Source: Ketobacter alkanivorans (GTDB lineage: Bacteria > Pseudomonadota > Gammaproteobacteria > Pseudomonadales > Ketobacteraceae). From it: a stretch of DNA of 64,000 nucleotides. The stretch covers positions 3,849,990 to 3,913,989 of the forward strand of contig NZ_CP022684.1 of the NCBI RefSeq assembly GCF_002863865.1. The letters are read 5' to 3'. Made by a program: the position numbers and the translations under genes. The notes under the pieces are model-generated. The model saw only the letters and a program-made list of their open reading frames with translations. It had not been told where the DNA came from and did not search any database. Shown piece after piece: positions 1 through 7,567 of the stretch (the stretch's first letter is position 1; every line of letters starts with the position of its first letter).

Positions 1-862
1 TTGGGTTTTCGTCAGCCCATTTTTTGCTGACGCCGAATACCTTCTCGGGGTTGTCTTTCCAAATTTCGTAGTCGGTAATGACCGGCACGCCGATGCCTTT
101 AAATACAGCTTGCTGGTTCCAGGGTTCGCCTACGCAATAACCGTAGATAGTGCCAGCTTCAAGGGTGGCAGGCATTTGTGGTGGCGGTGTAACTGACAGC
201 AATGCATCGGCTTGTAGCTGACCTGAGATGTCACCTTTGTGTGGAGCATAAAAGCCCGGATGAATGCCGCCCGCAGCCAGCCAGTAACGTAATTCGTAGT
301 TGTGAGTTGAAACCGGGAATACCATGCCCATATTAAACGGCTTGCCATCGGCTTTGTATTTATCAACGACAGGTTTCAGGTAATCAGCTTTAATCGGGTG
401 AACCGGTTTGCCATTTTCGTGGGGGATGTTCTTTTTCATTTCTTCCCACACAGCATTCGAAACGGTGATACCGTTGCCGTTTAGATCCATGCTGAAGGCA
501 GTAATAATATGCGCTTGGGTACCAAAGCCGATGGTTGCGCCCAGAGGCTGGCCGGCCAGCATGTGTGCGCCATCAAGCTCGCCGGTAATCACGCGATCCA
601 GTAGAATTTTCCAATTGGCTTGGGCTTCCAGTGTGACAAACAGGCCTTCGTCTTCAAAGAAACGCTTTTCGTAGGCGATTGCCAGAGGGGCCATATCGGT
701 GAGCTTGATGAAACCAAATTTGAGATCTTCTTTTTCTAACTCAAGTTCTTCTGCTTGCGCTGGCGTTACCATCATGCCGCTGGCCGCTGCGCCAATCAGT
801 AAGCTTTTGGCTAAGTTTTTCAGGGAGAACACTTTGCGCCATTTCTTTCTGGACTCTTTCAT
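1..862 (-). CDS. nrtA: Nitrate ABC transporter substrate-binding protein (NrtA/CmpA family), 3' end outside window
   Basis: Periplasmic binding component of a nitrate (or nitrite/cyanate) importer of the NrtABC/NasFED type. About 287 codons are visible, read leftward, and the reading frame runs off the window edge. The protein starts with a basic N-terminus and a hydrophobic signal segment ending in TPAQA at about residue 38. The mature part opens with a phrase typical of the family, [19 protein letters not shown], followed by GLFVTLE and later a [13 protein letters not shown] stretch that is characteristic of NrtA/CmpA ligand-binding lobes. The start was chosen for the signal peptide and a GGAG ribosome site seven bases upstream. 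A sigma-54-like promoter lies about 65 bases upstream. The family assignment is firm; nitrate as the substrate is the usual one but is inferred. Confidence 0.9.
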   Translation of the reverse strand, partial: MKESRKKWRKVFSLKNLAKSLLIGAAASGMMVTPAQAEELELEKEDLKFGFIKLTDMAPLAIAYEKRFFEDEGLFVTLEAQANWKILLDRVITGELDGAHMLAGQPLGATIGFGTQAHIITAFSMDLNGNGITVSNAVWEEMKKNIPHENGKPVHPIKADYLKPVVDKYKADGKPFNMGMVFPVSTHNYELRYWLAAGGIHPGFYAPHKGDISGQLQADALLSVTPPPQMPATLEAGTIYGYCVGEPWNQQAVFKGIGVPVITDYEIWKDNPEKVFGVSKKWADENP

Positions 863-926
863 CTTTAACTCCAAATTATGAACGTGGTTCGAATCAACAA
901 GTACCGAAGCTCCTGGCAAGAGGTGT

Positions 927-944
927 TTCAACTTGCGTGCCAAG
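927..944 (-). promoter_or_regulatory. Sigma-54 (-24/-12) promoter upstream of nrtA
   Basis: On the minus strand the sequence reads TTGGCACGCAAGTTGAA. It matches the sigma-54 consensus TGGCACG-N4-TTGCA at every position but one: the -12 GC is GA here. The expected start site is near 915, giving a leader of about 50 bases before the nrtA start codon. A GGTGTGCACC element about 90 bases upstream contains half-sites resembling NtrC binding sequence. NtrC-dependent sigma-54 control of nitrate assimilation is well established in proteobacteria; its use here is inferred. Confidence 0.65.
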
Positions 945-1070
945 TTGCAGAAATAATAAAAATGGAGGGATGACTGCGGTTAAACGCAGTTTTTGTTTTA
1001 ATTTGAAGCAGAAAAATTCAGGTGTGCACCGAACTAATGCTTGATGGCTTTGGGTGTTGGTGAAATGGTG

Positions 1071-1104
1071 AAACAAAAATGGGCCATAAATTGGCCCATT
1101 TTTT
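1071..1104. terminator. Bidirectional rho-independent terminator
   Basis: An eight-base stem, ATGGGCCA/TGGCCCAT, with a five-base loop is flanked by T-rich runs on both strands. It sits just past the stop codon of the leftward methyltransferase gene and separates it from the nrtA promoter. Confidence 0.8.
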
Positions 1105-1138
1105 CATTTGTGCTCTGATATGGTTCCAAGCTGCCCCA

Positions 1139-2002
1139 TTAGGGGTGGATTTGGCACTCTACTACCCGAACCATGCTCTTTGCCGAGGGTTTTCTGCCGA
1201 CGGGTGAAAATCGGGGGATGGCCAACTGTTCTCGGAACTGTTCAGGATGGTGCACGGTCACCTGGCTGAAGCCGCAGTCTTTGAATCCCTGTTCGATTTG
1301 GGCTTTACCTTTAAAGTGCAGATTGACATGGGCGCGGGTTGCTAACGAAAGCATACCGGCACCTACCTCAATCAGTGGCAGCCAGTTCTGTTTGGGTTTG
1401 GGCACCAGATCGGTAATGTACCAAGCTTTGGGGAAGCTCTTACCCAGTTGTGCCAGCTTGCGCCATACCTGACTGATGTCACTTAGGCGAAAATAGTTTA
1501 CCAGGCCTTCGGTGATGATAATGGTGGGGCGAGTTGGGTCCAGCACTTCGCTCATGATGTAGTCCAGCCCGTGGGGAGCGCCAGACTCAAACACGTCGCA
1601 CCCTACAACATGGTGATCCGGCCCAAAGCCTTGATGCTGTTGCAACAAGGCTTTTTTACGCTCTGCCATGTGGGGCAGGTCTGCTTCTACGTATTTCAGG
1701 TTCGGGTACTTACGTGACAGCTTGTAACCTCTGGGAGAATAGCCGCAGGCGATTTCCAGTATCTGGGTTACCCCCTCGTGCTTGATCAGCCAGTCAATCC
1801 GATGATCAATGATATGGTGTCTTTGCAGCAGCATGTCGTGGACAGTCAATCCCAGCAGGGACTGGCTCAGTTTTTCTGCTGGTTGAGCGGCGCTATACAG
1901 CAGGCGTGCTTTAGGCGAGGTAAAGAAATGGGCGGACATGCCGTTTTCATACCAGACGTGTCCGGTGAAGAGGGCTGTAAAACTGATACCGGTAGAATCC
2001 AT
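1139..2002 (-). CDS. LCM-family (leucine carboxyl methyltransferase-like) class I SAM-dependent methyltransferase
   Basis: A 287-residue cytoplasmic methyltransferase. The SAM-binding motif I is visible as ILEIACGYSPRGYKLS at about residue 82, where the GxSxRG form is typical of the LCM/PPM family. It is followed by the acidic end of strand beta-2 in YVEADLP at about 105, and a TIIITEGLVNYF motif near 160 that marks this family's substrate side. Bacterial LCM-like proteins methylate carboxylates or small-molecule hydroxyls; the substrate here cannot be read from the sequence. It lies 39 bases downstream of the Rieske gene on the same strand, so the two are probably co-transcribed, and it ends at a strong terminator. 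Confidence 0.8.
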   Translation of the reverse strand: MDSTGISFTALFTGHVWYENGMSAHFFTSPKARLLYSAAQPAEKLSQSLLGLTVHDMLLQRHHIIDHRIDWLIKHEGVTQILEIACGYSPRGYKLSRKYPNLKYVEADLPHMAERKKALLQQHQGFGPDHHVVGCDVFESGAPHGLDYIMSEVLDPTRPTIIITEGLVNYFRLSDISQVWRKLAQLGKSFPKAWYITDLVPKPKQNWLPLIEVGAGMLSLATRAHVNLHFKGKAQIEQGFKDCGFSQVTVHHPEQFREQLAIPRFSPVGRKPSAKSMVRVVECQIHP

Positions 2003-2041
2003 AGTTCCCCCTGGAACCTAATGTTGTTTGCAAGGCAGAGA

Positions 2042-2356
2042 TCAGATCAGGCGAATGTGCTCGTCTTCAATATTAAACGGTACAGCTTTAAGCGCTTGGC
2101 CTGCACATGGGCCGGCAATGCAGTCGCCGGTTTCGATCTCAAACAGCGCACCGTGGTTGGCGCATTGAATAAAGCGTTTCTCCATATCAAGAAACTCGTC
2201 TGGTTGAAACTCCAGAGGTATGCCGATATGAGGACAGGAGTTGATGTAAACGAAGAGCTGGCCGTCTTTTTTTACGGCAAACACGGATTGGCCGTCGATA
2301 TCAAAACCGCGTGCGCTCTCTTCTTCGATTTCGCTAACTTTGCACAGGACTGTCAT
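2042..2356 (-). CDS. Small Rieske [2Fe-2S] ferredoxin-like protein
   Basis: A 104-residue protein consisting of essentially one Rieske domain. The cluster ligands are visible as CPHIG (about residue 41) and CANHG (about 65), the CxH...CxxH pattern. Such stand-alone proteins pass electrons to oxygenases or reductases; no oxygenase is encoded nearby. The start at MTVLCKVSE is preferred over a longer upstream reading because it begins the conserved domain and has a strong AGAGAGG ribosome site ten bases upstream. That ribosome site is almost perfectly complementary to a C/U-rich stretch of the predicted iron-regulated sRNA transcribed divergently from the same intergenic region. A Fur box also lies about 115 bases upstream, so iron control is plausible. 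Confidence 0.88.
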   Translation of the reverse strand: MTVLCKVSEIEEESARGFDIDGQSVFAVKKDGQLFVYINSCPHIGIPLEFQPDEFLDMEKRFIQCANHGALFEIETGDCIAGPCAGQALKAVPFNIEDEHIRLI

Positions 2357-2471
2357 TCGGTTTCCTCTCTGCACTGTTGGTCTGGGACGCTGGCAAAAAG
2401 GGTAGAACGATAGCCCTATGGGAGTAAACCCCGCGTATACAAAAAAAGTGAATGGAAGGACTTGCATTCGC

Positions 2472-2492
2472 AAATGATAACTATTATCATTT
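2472..2492. promoter_or_regulatory. Fur box
   Basis: The 21-base element reads AAATGATAA-C-TATTATCATTT. It is a nearly perfect palindrome and matches the classical Fur operator built on GATAATGATAATCATTATC. It overlaps a predicted rightward promoter, with -35 TTGCAT at 2462, a 17-base spacer and -10 TATCAT at 2485. Fur with ferrous iron would therefore block transcription rightward, and possibly also leftward into the Rieske gene. Confidence 0.9.
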
Positions 2493-2496
2493 GTTC

Positions 2497-2654
2497 CGTG
2501 TTGTGAAGAATGTGTTGGGATTAAGTAGTTCGGTGCTGTGTCATGGCCCCTCTCTCCTCTCTACACCTGTATGGCACTGGATTATGAGCCTGCACATTTA
2601 ACACGCACAATTCGTGGTGCGATTACCGGGGGGGAAACCCCCCGGTTTTTTATT
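2497..2654 (+). ncRNA. Predicted Fur-repressed small RNA (RyhB/PrrF-like in role)
   Basis: A transcript starting near 2497, from the promoter embedded in the Fur box, would run about 158 bases to a strong rho-independent terminator well before the next gene. No plausible reading frame fills it. It carries an unstructured C/U-rich stretch at about 2547-2562, typical of sRNAs that pair with Shine-Dalgarno sequences, and a small CGCAC/GTGCG hairpin before the terminator. The following permease gene has its own TATAAT element after the terminator, so this is not simply that gene's leader. Known RyhB and PrrF RNAs have the same layout (Fur box, short RNA, terminator) but I see no clear sequence identity to them. 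Existence is inferred. Confidence 0.6.
2626..2654 (+). terminator. Strong rho-independent terminator of the predicted sRNA
   Basis: A G/C-only stem of CCGGGGGG with CCCCCCGG closed by a GAAA-type loop is followed by six T residues. It lies 86 bases upstream of the permease start, so it ends a separate upstream transcript or attenuates read-through. Confidence 0.9.
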
Positions 2655-2703
2655 GCCTTCGTTTTTCGGCATAGTTTTCATAGCCCTGTGTAAGCGGCCT
2701 CCT

Positions 2704-2709
2704 TATAAT
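2704..2709 (+). promoter_or_regulatory. Candidate -10 element for the heme-transport genes
   Basis: TATAAT lies 31 bases before the permease start codon and after the sRNA terminator. No convincing -35 hexamer sits 17 bases upstream and no second Fur box overlaps it. Suggestive only. Confidence 0.4.
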
Positions 2710-2740
2710 AGCCAGCTCACTTTTTGCTGCGATTCCAATC

Positions 2741-3775
2741 ATGTTCCACACCAGGCCTGTGGCCTTCCTGTTGTTGCTGTTTGGCCTGTTGCTGCTCAGT
2801 ATTCTGCTTTCCCTTAGCCTGGGCTCCGTTGAGGTGCCTCTCGGGGAGTTGGTGCAGGTAATCATGAACCGACTGGCCGGTAACCCAGAACAGAGCACGG
2901 CTGATCTTGTGATTTGGCAGATTCGCATGCCCCGTGTGTGCCTCAGTGTGCTGGTGGGGGTGTGTCTGGCGTTGTCGGGTGCCATGGTGCAAGGGTTGTT
3001 CCGAAACCCGCTGGCCGATCCCAGCTTGATTGGTGTGTCTGGTGGTGCTGCAGTGGGGGCCGCTTTGGCTATCGTGTTGGGCGCCAGTTTTTCTCCGTTC
3101 GCTGCCAGTTGGAATCTGCCTGTCTTTGCTTTTCTGGGGGGAACCCTGGTGACGGCATTGGTTTATCGTCTTGGGGTTGGGCCAATGGGAACCTCGGTGG
3201 CCACTATGTTGTTGGCCGGTGTAGCGATTAATGCCATGACCAGTGCCTGTATCAGTTATCTGGCCACCACGGCTGAAGATGTCAGGCTGCGCAATCTGGT
3301 GTATTGGCTGATGGGCAGTTTTAATGTGGCCTCCTGGGAGAAGGTGCTGTGGGTGGCGCCGTTCACGCTGTTGTCTTTGTTGATGATTCCTAAACTCTGG
3401 AAAGGCCTGAATGCCCTGTTGTTAGGTGAATCGGAGGCGCGTCATTTGGGGGTGGTGGTTAAACGTCTGCGGCTGTGGGTGATTCTGCTGGCTGCATTGG
3501 CAGTGGGAGTGTCGGTGGCGGCGGTAGGGGTTATTGGATTTGTTGGATTGGTGGTGCCCCATATCGTGCGCTTGATGTTGGGCCCTGATCACCGCTGGCT
3601 ATTACCAGGGGCTGCGTTGCTGGGGGCCACTCTGTTGAGCCTGGCGGACCTGGCAGCGCGCACGGTGGTGGAACCGCTGGAGTTGCCGGTAGGTGTGCTG
3701 ACGGCGGTGCTGGGTGCTCCGTTTTTCTTGTTTTTGGTGGTGCAGCGTCGGCGAGGGCAGTTGTATGGGCTCTGA
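2741..3775 (+). CDS. hmuU: Heme/iron-siderophore ABC transporter permease (FecCD family)
   Basis: A 344-residue inner-membrane permease with about ten hydrophobic segments. The family signature QGLFRNPLADPSLIGVSGGA appears at about residue 86 and the GLVVPHIVRLMLGPDHR coupling region near 272, both hallmarks of the BtuC/FhuB/HmuU group. It would form a dimer that moves heme or a ferric siderophore into the cytoplasm. The next gene overlaps it by 11 bases, so the two are translated together. The binding-protein gene and TonB-dependent receptor that usually accompany this pair are absent here. The start codon lacks a good ribosome site. The FecCD assignment is firm; heme as substrate rests mainly on the HmuV-like ATPase. 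Confidence 0.88.
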   Translation: MFHTRPVAFLLLLFGLLLLSILLSLSLGSVEVPLGELVQVIMNRLAGNPEQSTADLVIWQIRMPRVCLSVLVGVCLALSGAMVQGLFRNPLADPSLIGVSGGAAVGAALAIVLGASFSPFAASWNLPVFAFLGGTLVTALVYRLGVGPMGTSVATMLLAGVAINAMTSACISYLATTAEDVRLRNLVYWLMGSFNVASWEKVLWVAPFTLLSLLMIPKLWKGLNALLLGESEARHLGVVVKRLRLWVILLAALAVGVSVAAVGVIGFVGLVVPHIVRLMLGPDHRWLLPGAALLGATLLSLADLAARTVVEPLELPVGVLTAVLGAPFFLFLVVQRRRGQLYGL

Positions 3776-4550
3776 CATTGTATTGGCCATGGAGTCGCTG
3801 GGCTATTCTGTGGGTAAGCGTGAGCTGTTGCGTGATATCCATATGCAAATCAGTAACGGTGAATGCGTGGCGGTGGTGGGGCCGAACGGGGCGGGTAAGA
3901 GTACCTTGTTTCGTTTGTTGTCCGGTGAGTGGGCACCCCACAGCGGCCATATTCTGTTTAATGGTGCTCCTCTGCGGCAATGGTCGCTGGATCAGTTGGC
4001 CCGGGTGCGGTCGGTGATGCCTCAGTCCTCTTCTCTTAGTTTTCCCTTTCTGGTGCGGGATGTGATTATGATGGGGCGTATGCCTCATGACAGTGGTCGC
4101 GCACAGGATGAGGCCATTGTAGATGAGGTCATGGAGGTGTGTGATGTGCAGCGTCTGGCTCATCGCCATTATACCGACTTGTCTGGTGGCGAGCGGCAGC
4201 GGGTACAGTTAGCCAGGGTGCTGGCGCAGATCTGGCAGCCGGTGGATCTGGGACAGCGTTTGCTGCTGCTGGATGAGCCTACTTCGGCACTGGATCTTTC
4301 CCATCAACTGGATTTGATGCAGCTGGTGCGGGATGTCTGTGGTAAGGCGGTTACTGTGTTGGTGATCGTGCACGATTTGAATCTTGCCGCGCGGTTTGCT
4401 GATCGCGTGATGATGTTGCATAACGGTGCAGCTGTGGCGCTGGGCACCCCGCAGGAGGTGATGCGGCCGGATCTTATTGAATGTGTGTTTAACGTGAAAA
4501 CCCAGGTTATAGAGCATCCGCTGTACGGATGCCCCTTGGTGGTCAGTTAA
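3765..4550 (+). CDS. hmuV: Heme ABC transporter ATP-binding protein, HmuV-like
   Basis: A 261-residue ATPase that would power the permease encoded just before it. Walker A is GPNGAGKST (about residue 40), the ABC signature LSGGERQRV (about 142), and Walker B LLLLDEPTSALD (about 168), with the switch His in VIVHDLN near 206. The stretch ARVLAQIW between signature and Walker B is typical of HmuV. The start chosen overlaps the permease gene by 11 bases; a longer upstream reading has an unlikely N-terminus. Its stop codon overlaps that of the convergent acyltransferase gene by four bases. Confidence 0.9.
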   Translation: MGSDIVLAMESLGYSVGKRELLRDIHMQISNGECVAVVGPNGAGKSTLFRLLSGEWAPHSGHILFNGAPLRQWSLDQLARVRSVMPQSSSLSFPFLVRDVIMMGRMPHDSGRAQDEAIVDEVMEVCDVQRLAHRHYTDLSGGERQRVQLARVLAQIWQPVDLGQRLLLLDEPTSALDLSHQLDLMQLVRDVCGKAVTVLVIVHDLNLAARFADRVMMLHNGAAVALGTPQEVMRPDLIECVFNVKTQVIEHPLYGCPLVVS

Positions 4551-5395
4551 CGCTGGGTCAGCAGGCGTCTTATCAGGCTGTTGTCTTTATCCCGCTTGCG
4601 CACTTCCCTCAGTTTGCTCAGTTCGGCTTCAATGGCTTGCATGGTTTTGTAGCGCAACTGCCACTGCATTTCTTTATCGTTCTCCATGCCTAAAAATGCG
4701 CTGCTGTCTATTGGCTTACCGAATGAGAAATAGAATTTCTCTGGCCGTGGCAGGATGGTGGGGCCTATGCCTTTGCACAGTGGCATGATCATGTCGCCGC
4801 CCCGCAGGATGTCGTTTTTATCATGCTTGAGCAGCCAGCGCCCCAAGGGGTTCTGCATAACATCGTAGGCATCTACTACGATGTCCAGTGCGTCATCGGC
4901 ACCCAGGGCTGCCACTGGAATGATGGGGTATTGGTATTTCATGGCCATATGGGCGAACCCAGTGCGGGTTTTCCAGGTGAGTTTGTGCTTTTCTCCCCTG
5001 CGTTTGGCCACTTCGCGGCCTCCGCCGGGGTAGACAAGTATGTGCTCGCCCTGTTCCATCAGTTGGGCGCAGTTTTCCCGCGTACCGGCAACGCTGCCGC
5101 CACGTTTCAGCATCTTGCCCCAAAGTGGAATTTTGAAATGAAAGTGATCCCCTAACGCTCGCAGTACGATGCCTTTTTCTTCGTACATTTTCTCGTACAG
5201 CAGGGGGCCGTCCAGCATGCCATATAAGGTGTGATTGCACACGTACAGTGCCGGTTTCAGTGGATCAACATGGTCCAGTCCCTGAAATTGAGGGTTGAAG
5301 TAAAAACGCGTCAAGCGATTGGCTGCTTTTACGGTTCGCAGTGGAGGTGGTGTGAAGCTCGAGGCTTTTGCCAGTGCTTTTACTTCTGCGTTCAT
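4547..5395 (-). CDS. Lysophospholipid/diacylglycerol-type acyltransferase (PlsC superfamily, phytyl-ester-synthase-like)
   Basis: A 282-residue acyltransferase of the LPLAT superfamily. The catalytic histidine is in YVCNHTLYGMLDGP near residue 50, and the acyl-acceptor motif is YPGGGRE near 122, followed by RRGEKHKLTWKTRTGFAHMA. The YPGGxRE...KL.W form resembles plant phytyl-ester synthase, TMEM68 and DGAT2-type enzymes more than ordinary PlsC. This suggests a role in storage lipid or wax ester formation instead of phosphatidate synthesis. The histidine-to-aspartate spacing is six residues, not the usual four. There is no clear membrane span. It stands alone, convergent with hmuV. Superfamily is firm; the substrate is inferred. 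Confidence 0.82.
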   Translation of the reverse strand: MNAEVKALAKASSFTPPPLRTVKAANRLTRFYFNPQFQGLDHVDPLKPALYVCNHTLYGMLDGPLLYEKMYEEKGIVLRALGDHFHFKIPLWGKMLKRGGSVAGTRENCAQLMEQGEHILVYPGGGREVAKRRGEKHKLTWKTRTGFAHMAMKYQYPIIPVAALGADDALDIVVDAYDVMQNPLGRWLLKHDKNDILRGGDMIMPLCKGIGPTILPRPEKFYFSFGKPIDSSAFLGMENDKEMQWQLRYKTMQAIEAELSKLREVRKRDKDNSLIRRLLTQR

Positions 5396-5424
5396 GTTGA
5401 CCTACTTCCTGAAATAGCCAAACA

Positions 5425-5450
5425 AGGTCACCGTTTGGTGTGGGTGACCT
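5425..5450 (-). terminator. Candidate terminator of the cyclic-nucleotide-domain gene
   Basis: An eight-base stem, AGGTCACC/GGTGACCT, lies just after the stop codon and is followed on the minus strand by a weak T-containing run (TGTTTGG). Confidence 0.45.
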
Positions 5451-5465
5451 GCGGTGAGTGATCCG

Positions 5466-6257
5466 TTATGAATCGTGTGCTGCCGTGACCTTGTGATTAA
5501 GCGCGACTATCTGACGCGCCATGTTTTCCATCAGGCTCAAACAGATGCGCGGATGGGTTTTGATCATGGTTTCAAATTGGTTGCGAGGCACTACCATCAC
5601 CAGGCACCGGCTGTCGGCAACCACGCTGGCAGTGCGGGGGCTGTTGGTGAGCAGGGACATGGCTCCGAAAATTTCATCCTCTAGCACTTCGCCTACTTTG
5701 ATGCCTTTTACGAATACTTCGGCATGGCCTTCCACAATGGAGTACACCGTGTCGGATTCGGTGCCTTCTTTAATGATGGTTTCCCCTGCGGCATAGGTTT
5801 GAAAGCCCAGGGAGGCTTTATCGGTAGGGGTATCCAGCGAGGCAATGACCGCGGAATGGCGTGCGCACTCGGCCAGCAGATAATCACCCCACTGGCGTGC
5901 TTTGGTGGTGTTTTCCATCGCGGCCTGCCACAGGGCTTCTCGATCGAAGGGGCGCAGAATCACCGGGGATTCTGCGTAAAACTTGGCGCGGGGCATGCCT
6001 TCTACGATTTCCAGGCCGATGATATCCCCTTCATCGTAGTGAAAGAGGGTTTTGCCTTCCTGTTCGTGCCCGACCGCGCCCTGTTCGATGACGAAAGCCC
6101 GGTTCTGGTTGCTGCCTTCAGCGAACAAGTCATCGAATGTTTCGTAGGTGAGCTGGTCGCCCAATGAGGGGATGCCTTCCAGAGCCGTGCTAAGCAGCTC
6201 TTTGCAGTGGTTGTCCGTCTTTTCAAACAGCTCGGTGAAGTTGGACTCTAGAAACAT
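5466..6257 (-). CDS. Cyclic-nucleotide-binding-domain protein with two tandem domains
   Basis: A 263-residue cytoplasmic protein with no DNA-binding or catalytic domain in view. The second half is a clear CNB fold: YAAGETIIKEGTESDTVYSI, then VGEVLEDEIFGAMSLL, then NSPRTASVVADSRCLVM. The first half has the same layout in weaker form. In the phosphate-binding cassette the conserved Glu of GELA/GEMS is Ala (FGAMSLL), although the Arg (PRTASV) is kept, so cAMP binding may be lost or altered. Proteins like this often act as adaptor sensors. An ATG start is used; a TTG seven codons upstream is in frame but neither has a clear ribosome site. Confidence 0.8.
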   Translation of the reverse strand: MFLESNFTELFEKTDNHCKELLSTALEGIPSLGDQLTYETFDDLFAEGSNQNRAFVIEQGAVGHEQEGKTLFHYDEGDIIGLEIVEGMPRAKFYAESPVILRPFDREALWQAAMENTTKARQWGDYLLAECARHSAVIASLDTPTDKASLGFQTYAAGETIIKEGTESDTVYSIVEGHAEVFVKGIKVGEVLEDEIFGAMSLLTNSPRTASVVADSRCLVMVVPRNQFETMIKTHPRICLSLMENMARQIVALNHKVTAAHDS

Positions 6258-6473
6258 GTATGTGCCCGCTTGTGTCAACAGGTTGAATCAGTAACCGTCA
6301 GTCATGGTTACGCCAGTCTATTGATTATGTGGTGAATCAGGGTGGCGAACGCTCGACTGTTTCTAATTTTCAGCATGGGCCGGGGTTGCCAGCTTGGACT
6401 GAATCGCTCATTAAAGTGTAGCCAAAGATGGGGGAGGGTGAGAGATTTCTGTATCTGCTCACCCAAATCCTTA

Positions 6474-7451
6474 TTACAGCAAGGGTTTATGCTGCTCCGG
6501 CTTGAGGCGGGGGCCAAACTGGGTGACCAGTTGAGCTGCGGCGCGGGTGGCCAGCTGGCCTGCCTGTTGGTAGCCCAGGCCGTGGGTCAGGCCGTAGAGG
6601 AAGGCCCCGGCGAACATGTCGCCAGCGCCATTGCTATCAACCGCTTGCACTGCGGTGGCAGGCACTTTCAGGGTGTTGTTGCCATCAAATAGCAGGGCAC
6701 CCTCGCTGCCCAGGGTGATGGCGAAGCTTTTGGCGATCGATTTGAGGGCTTCGGCGGCCGCTTCTATGGTATCGGTACCAGCCCAGGTGAGGGCTTCTTC
6801 CCGGTTGCAGAACAGCAGGTCGACGCCATTCCCCAGCATTTCTGCCAGGCCGTCTTTAAAGAAATTGACCATATTGGGATCGGAGAAGGTGAGGGCGGTT
6901 TTGATGCCTGCCTGTTCTGCGATCTGTCGGGCCTTGATGGCGGCAGCGCGACCACTGGGGGAGGTGACCAGATAGCCTTCCAGGTATACGTAATCCGAGG
7001 TTTTGATCGCCTCTTCATGCAGCTCTGCCGTGGATACGGTTTCAGAGATGCCCAGGTGGGTGTGCATGGTGCGCTCTGCATCGGGGGTAATCATAACGAT
7101 ACATTTGCCGCTCACGCCGGCTTCTCGCTCATGGTGCAGGTTGGTGTCTACCCCAGCGGCTACCAGATCTTGTACGTAGAAGTCACCGGCGGGATCATTG
7201 GCTACTTTGCATGAGTAGAAAGCATTGCCACCAAAGTGACTGACCGCAATGATGGTGTTTGCTGCCGAACCGCCGCTGGCCATTTTTCCGCTGTGACCTG
7301 CCAGGGCTTCGTACAGGGCCTGTTGCTGATCTTTATCTACAAGAGTCATCACCCCTTTGTCGATGTTCATTTTGTTCAGAAACTCGTCGTCGATGGCGAA
7401 TTCCATATCGACCAGAGCATTACCAATGGCGTAGACGTTGTATTTATTCAT
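6474..7451 (-). CDS. PfkB-family carbohydrate kinase, adenosine kinase-like
   Basis: A 325-residue ribokinase-fold enzyme. The N-terminus (GNALVDMEF) and the GGSAANTI motif near residue 60 form the sugar pocket. The C-terminal signature DSNGAGDMFAGAF near 282 carries the anion hole and catalytic Asp. This combination, with SDPNMV near 190 and NREEALTW near 215, is typical of bacterial adenosine kinase-like proteins that phosphorylate adenosine or a related nucleoside in purine salvage. It is a single gene divergent from mrcB. Substrate assignment is from family resemblance. Confidence 0.85.
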   Translation of the reverse strand: MNKYNVYAIGNALVDMEFAIDDEFLNKMNIDKGVMTLVDKDQQQALYEALAGHSGKMASGGSAANTIIAVSHFGGNAFYSCKVANDPAGDFYVQDLVAAGVDTNLHHEREAGVSGKCIVMITPDAERTMHTHLGISETVSTAELHEEAIKTSDYVYLEGYLVTSPSGRAAAIKARQIAEQAGIKTALTFSDPNMVNFFKDGLAEMLGNGVDLLFCNREEALTWAGTDTIEAAAEALKSIAKSFAITLGSEGALLFDGNNTLKVPATAVQAVDSNGAGDMFAGAFLYGLTHGLGYQQAGQLATRAAAQLVTQFGPRLKPEQHKPLL

Positions 7452-7567
7452 GGGAATGGCTACCTGTTATCTGGGGCTTCAATTACTTAGGGCGTATACT
7501 ACCGGCCTTTTCGTTAAAAATCAGGTTTGCAAAAACCGTTCGATCAGTATTCCGAGGTAAGTGACCG

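Noticed and set aside
973-995. CTGCG/CGCAG hairpin with T-run, considered as a NasR-type leader hairpin or attenuator of nrtA
   Set aside because: It lies upstream of the sigma-54 start site, so it would not be in the transcript; the loop also lacks the expected A1/G4 pattern. The T-run is on the other strand, where no gene precedes it.
2614-2817. Rightward 67-codon frame running through the terminator stem
   Set aside because: It crosses a strong intrinsic terminator and overlaps hmuU in another frame.
3531-4169. Leftward open frame of 212 codons with a His-rich product
   Set aside because: It overlaps the opposite strand of hmuU and hmuV, both with complete family motifs.
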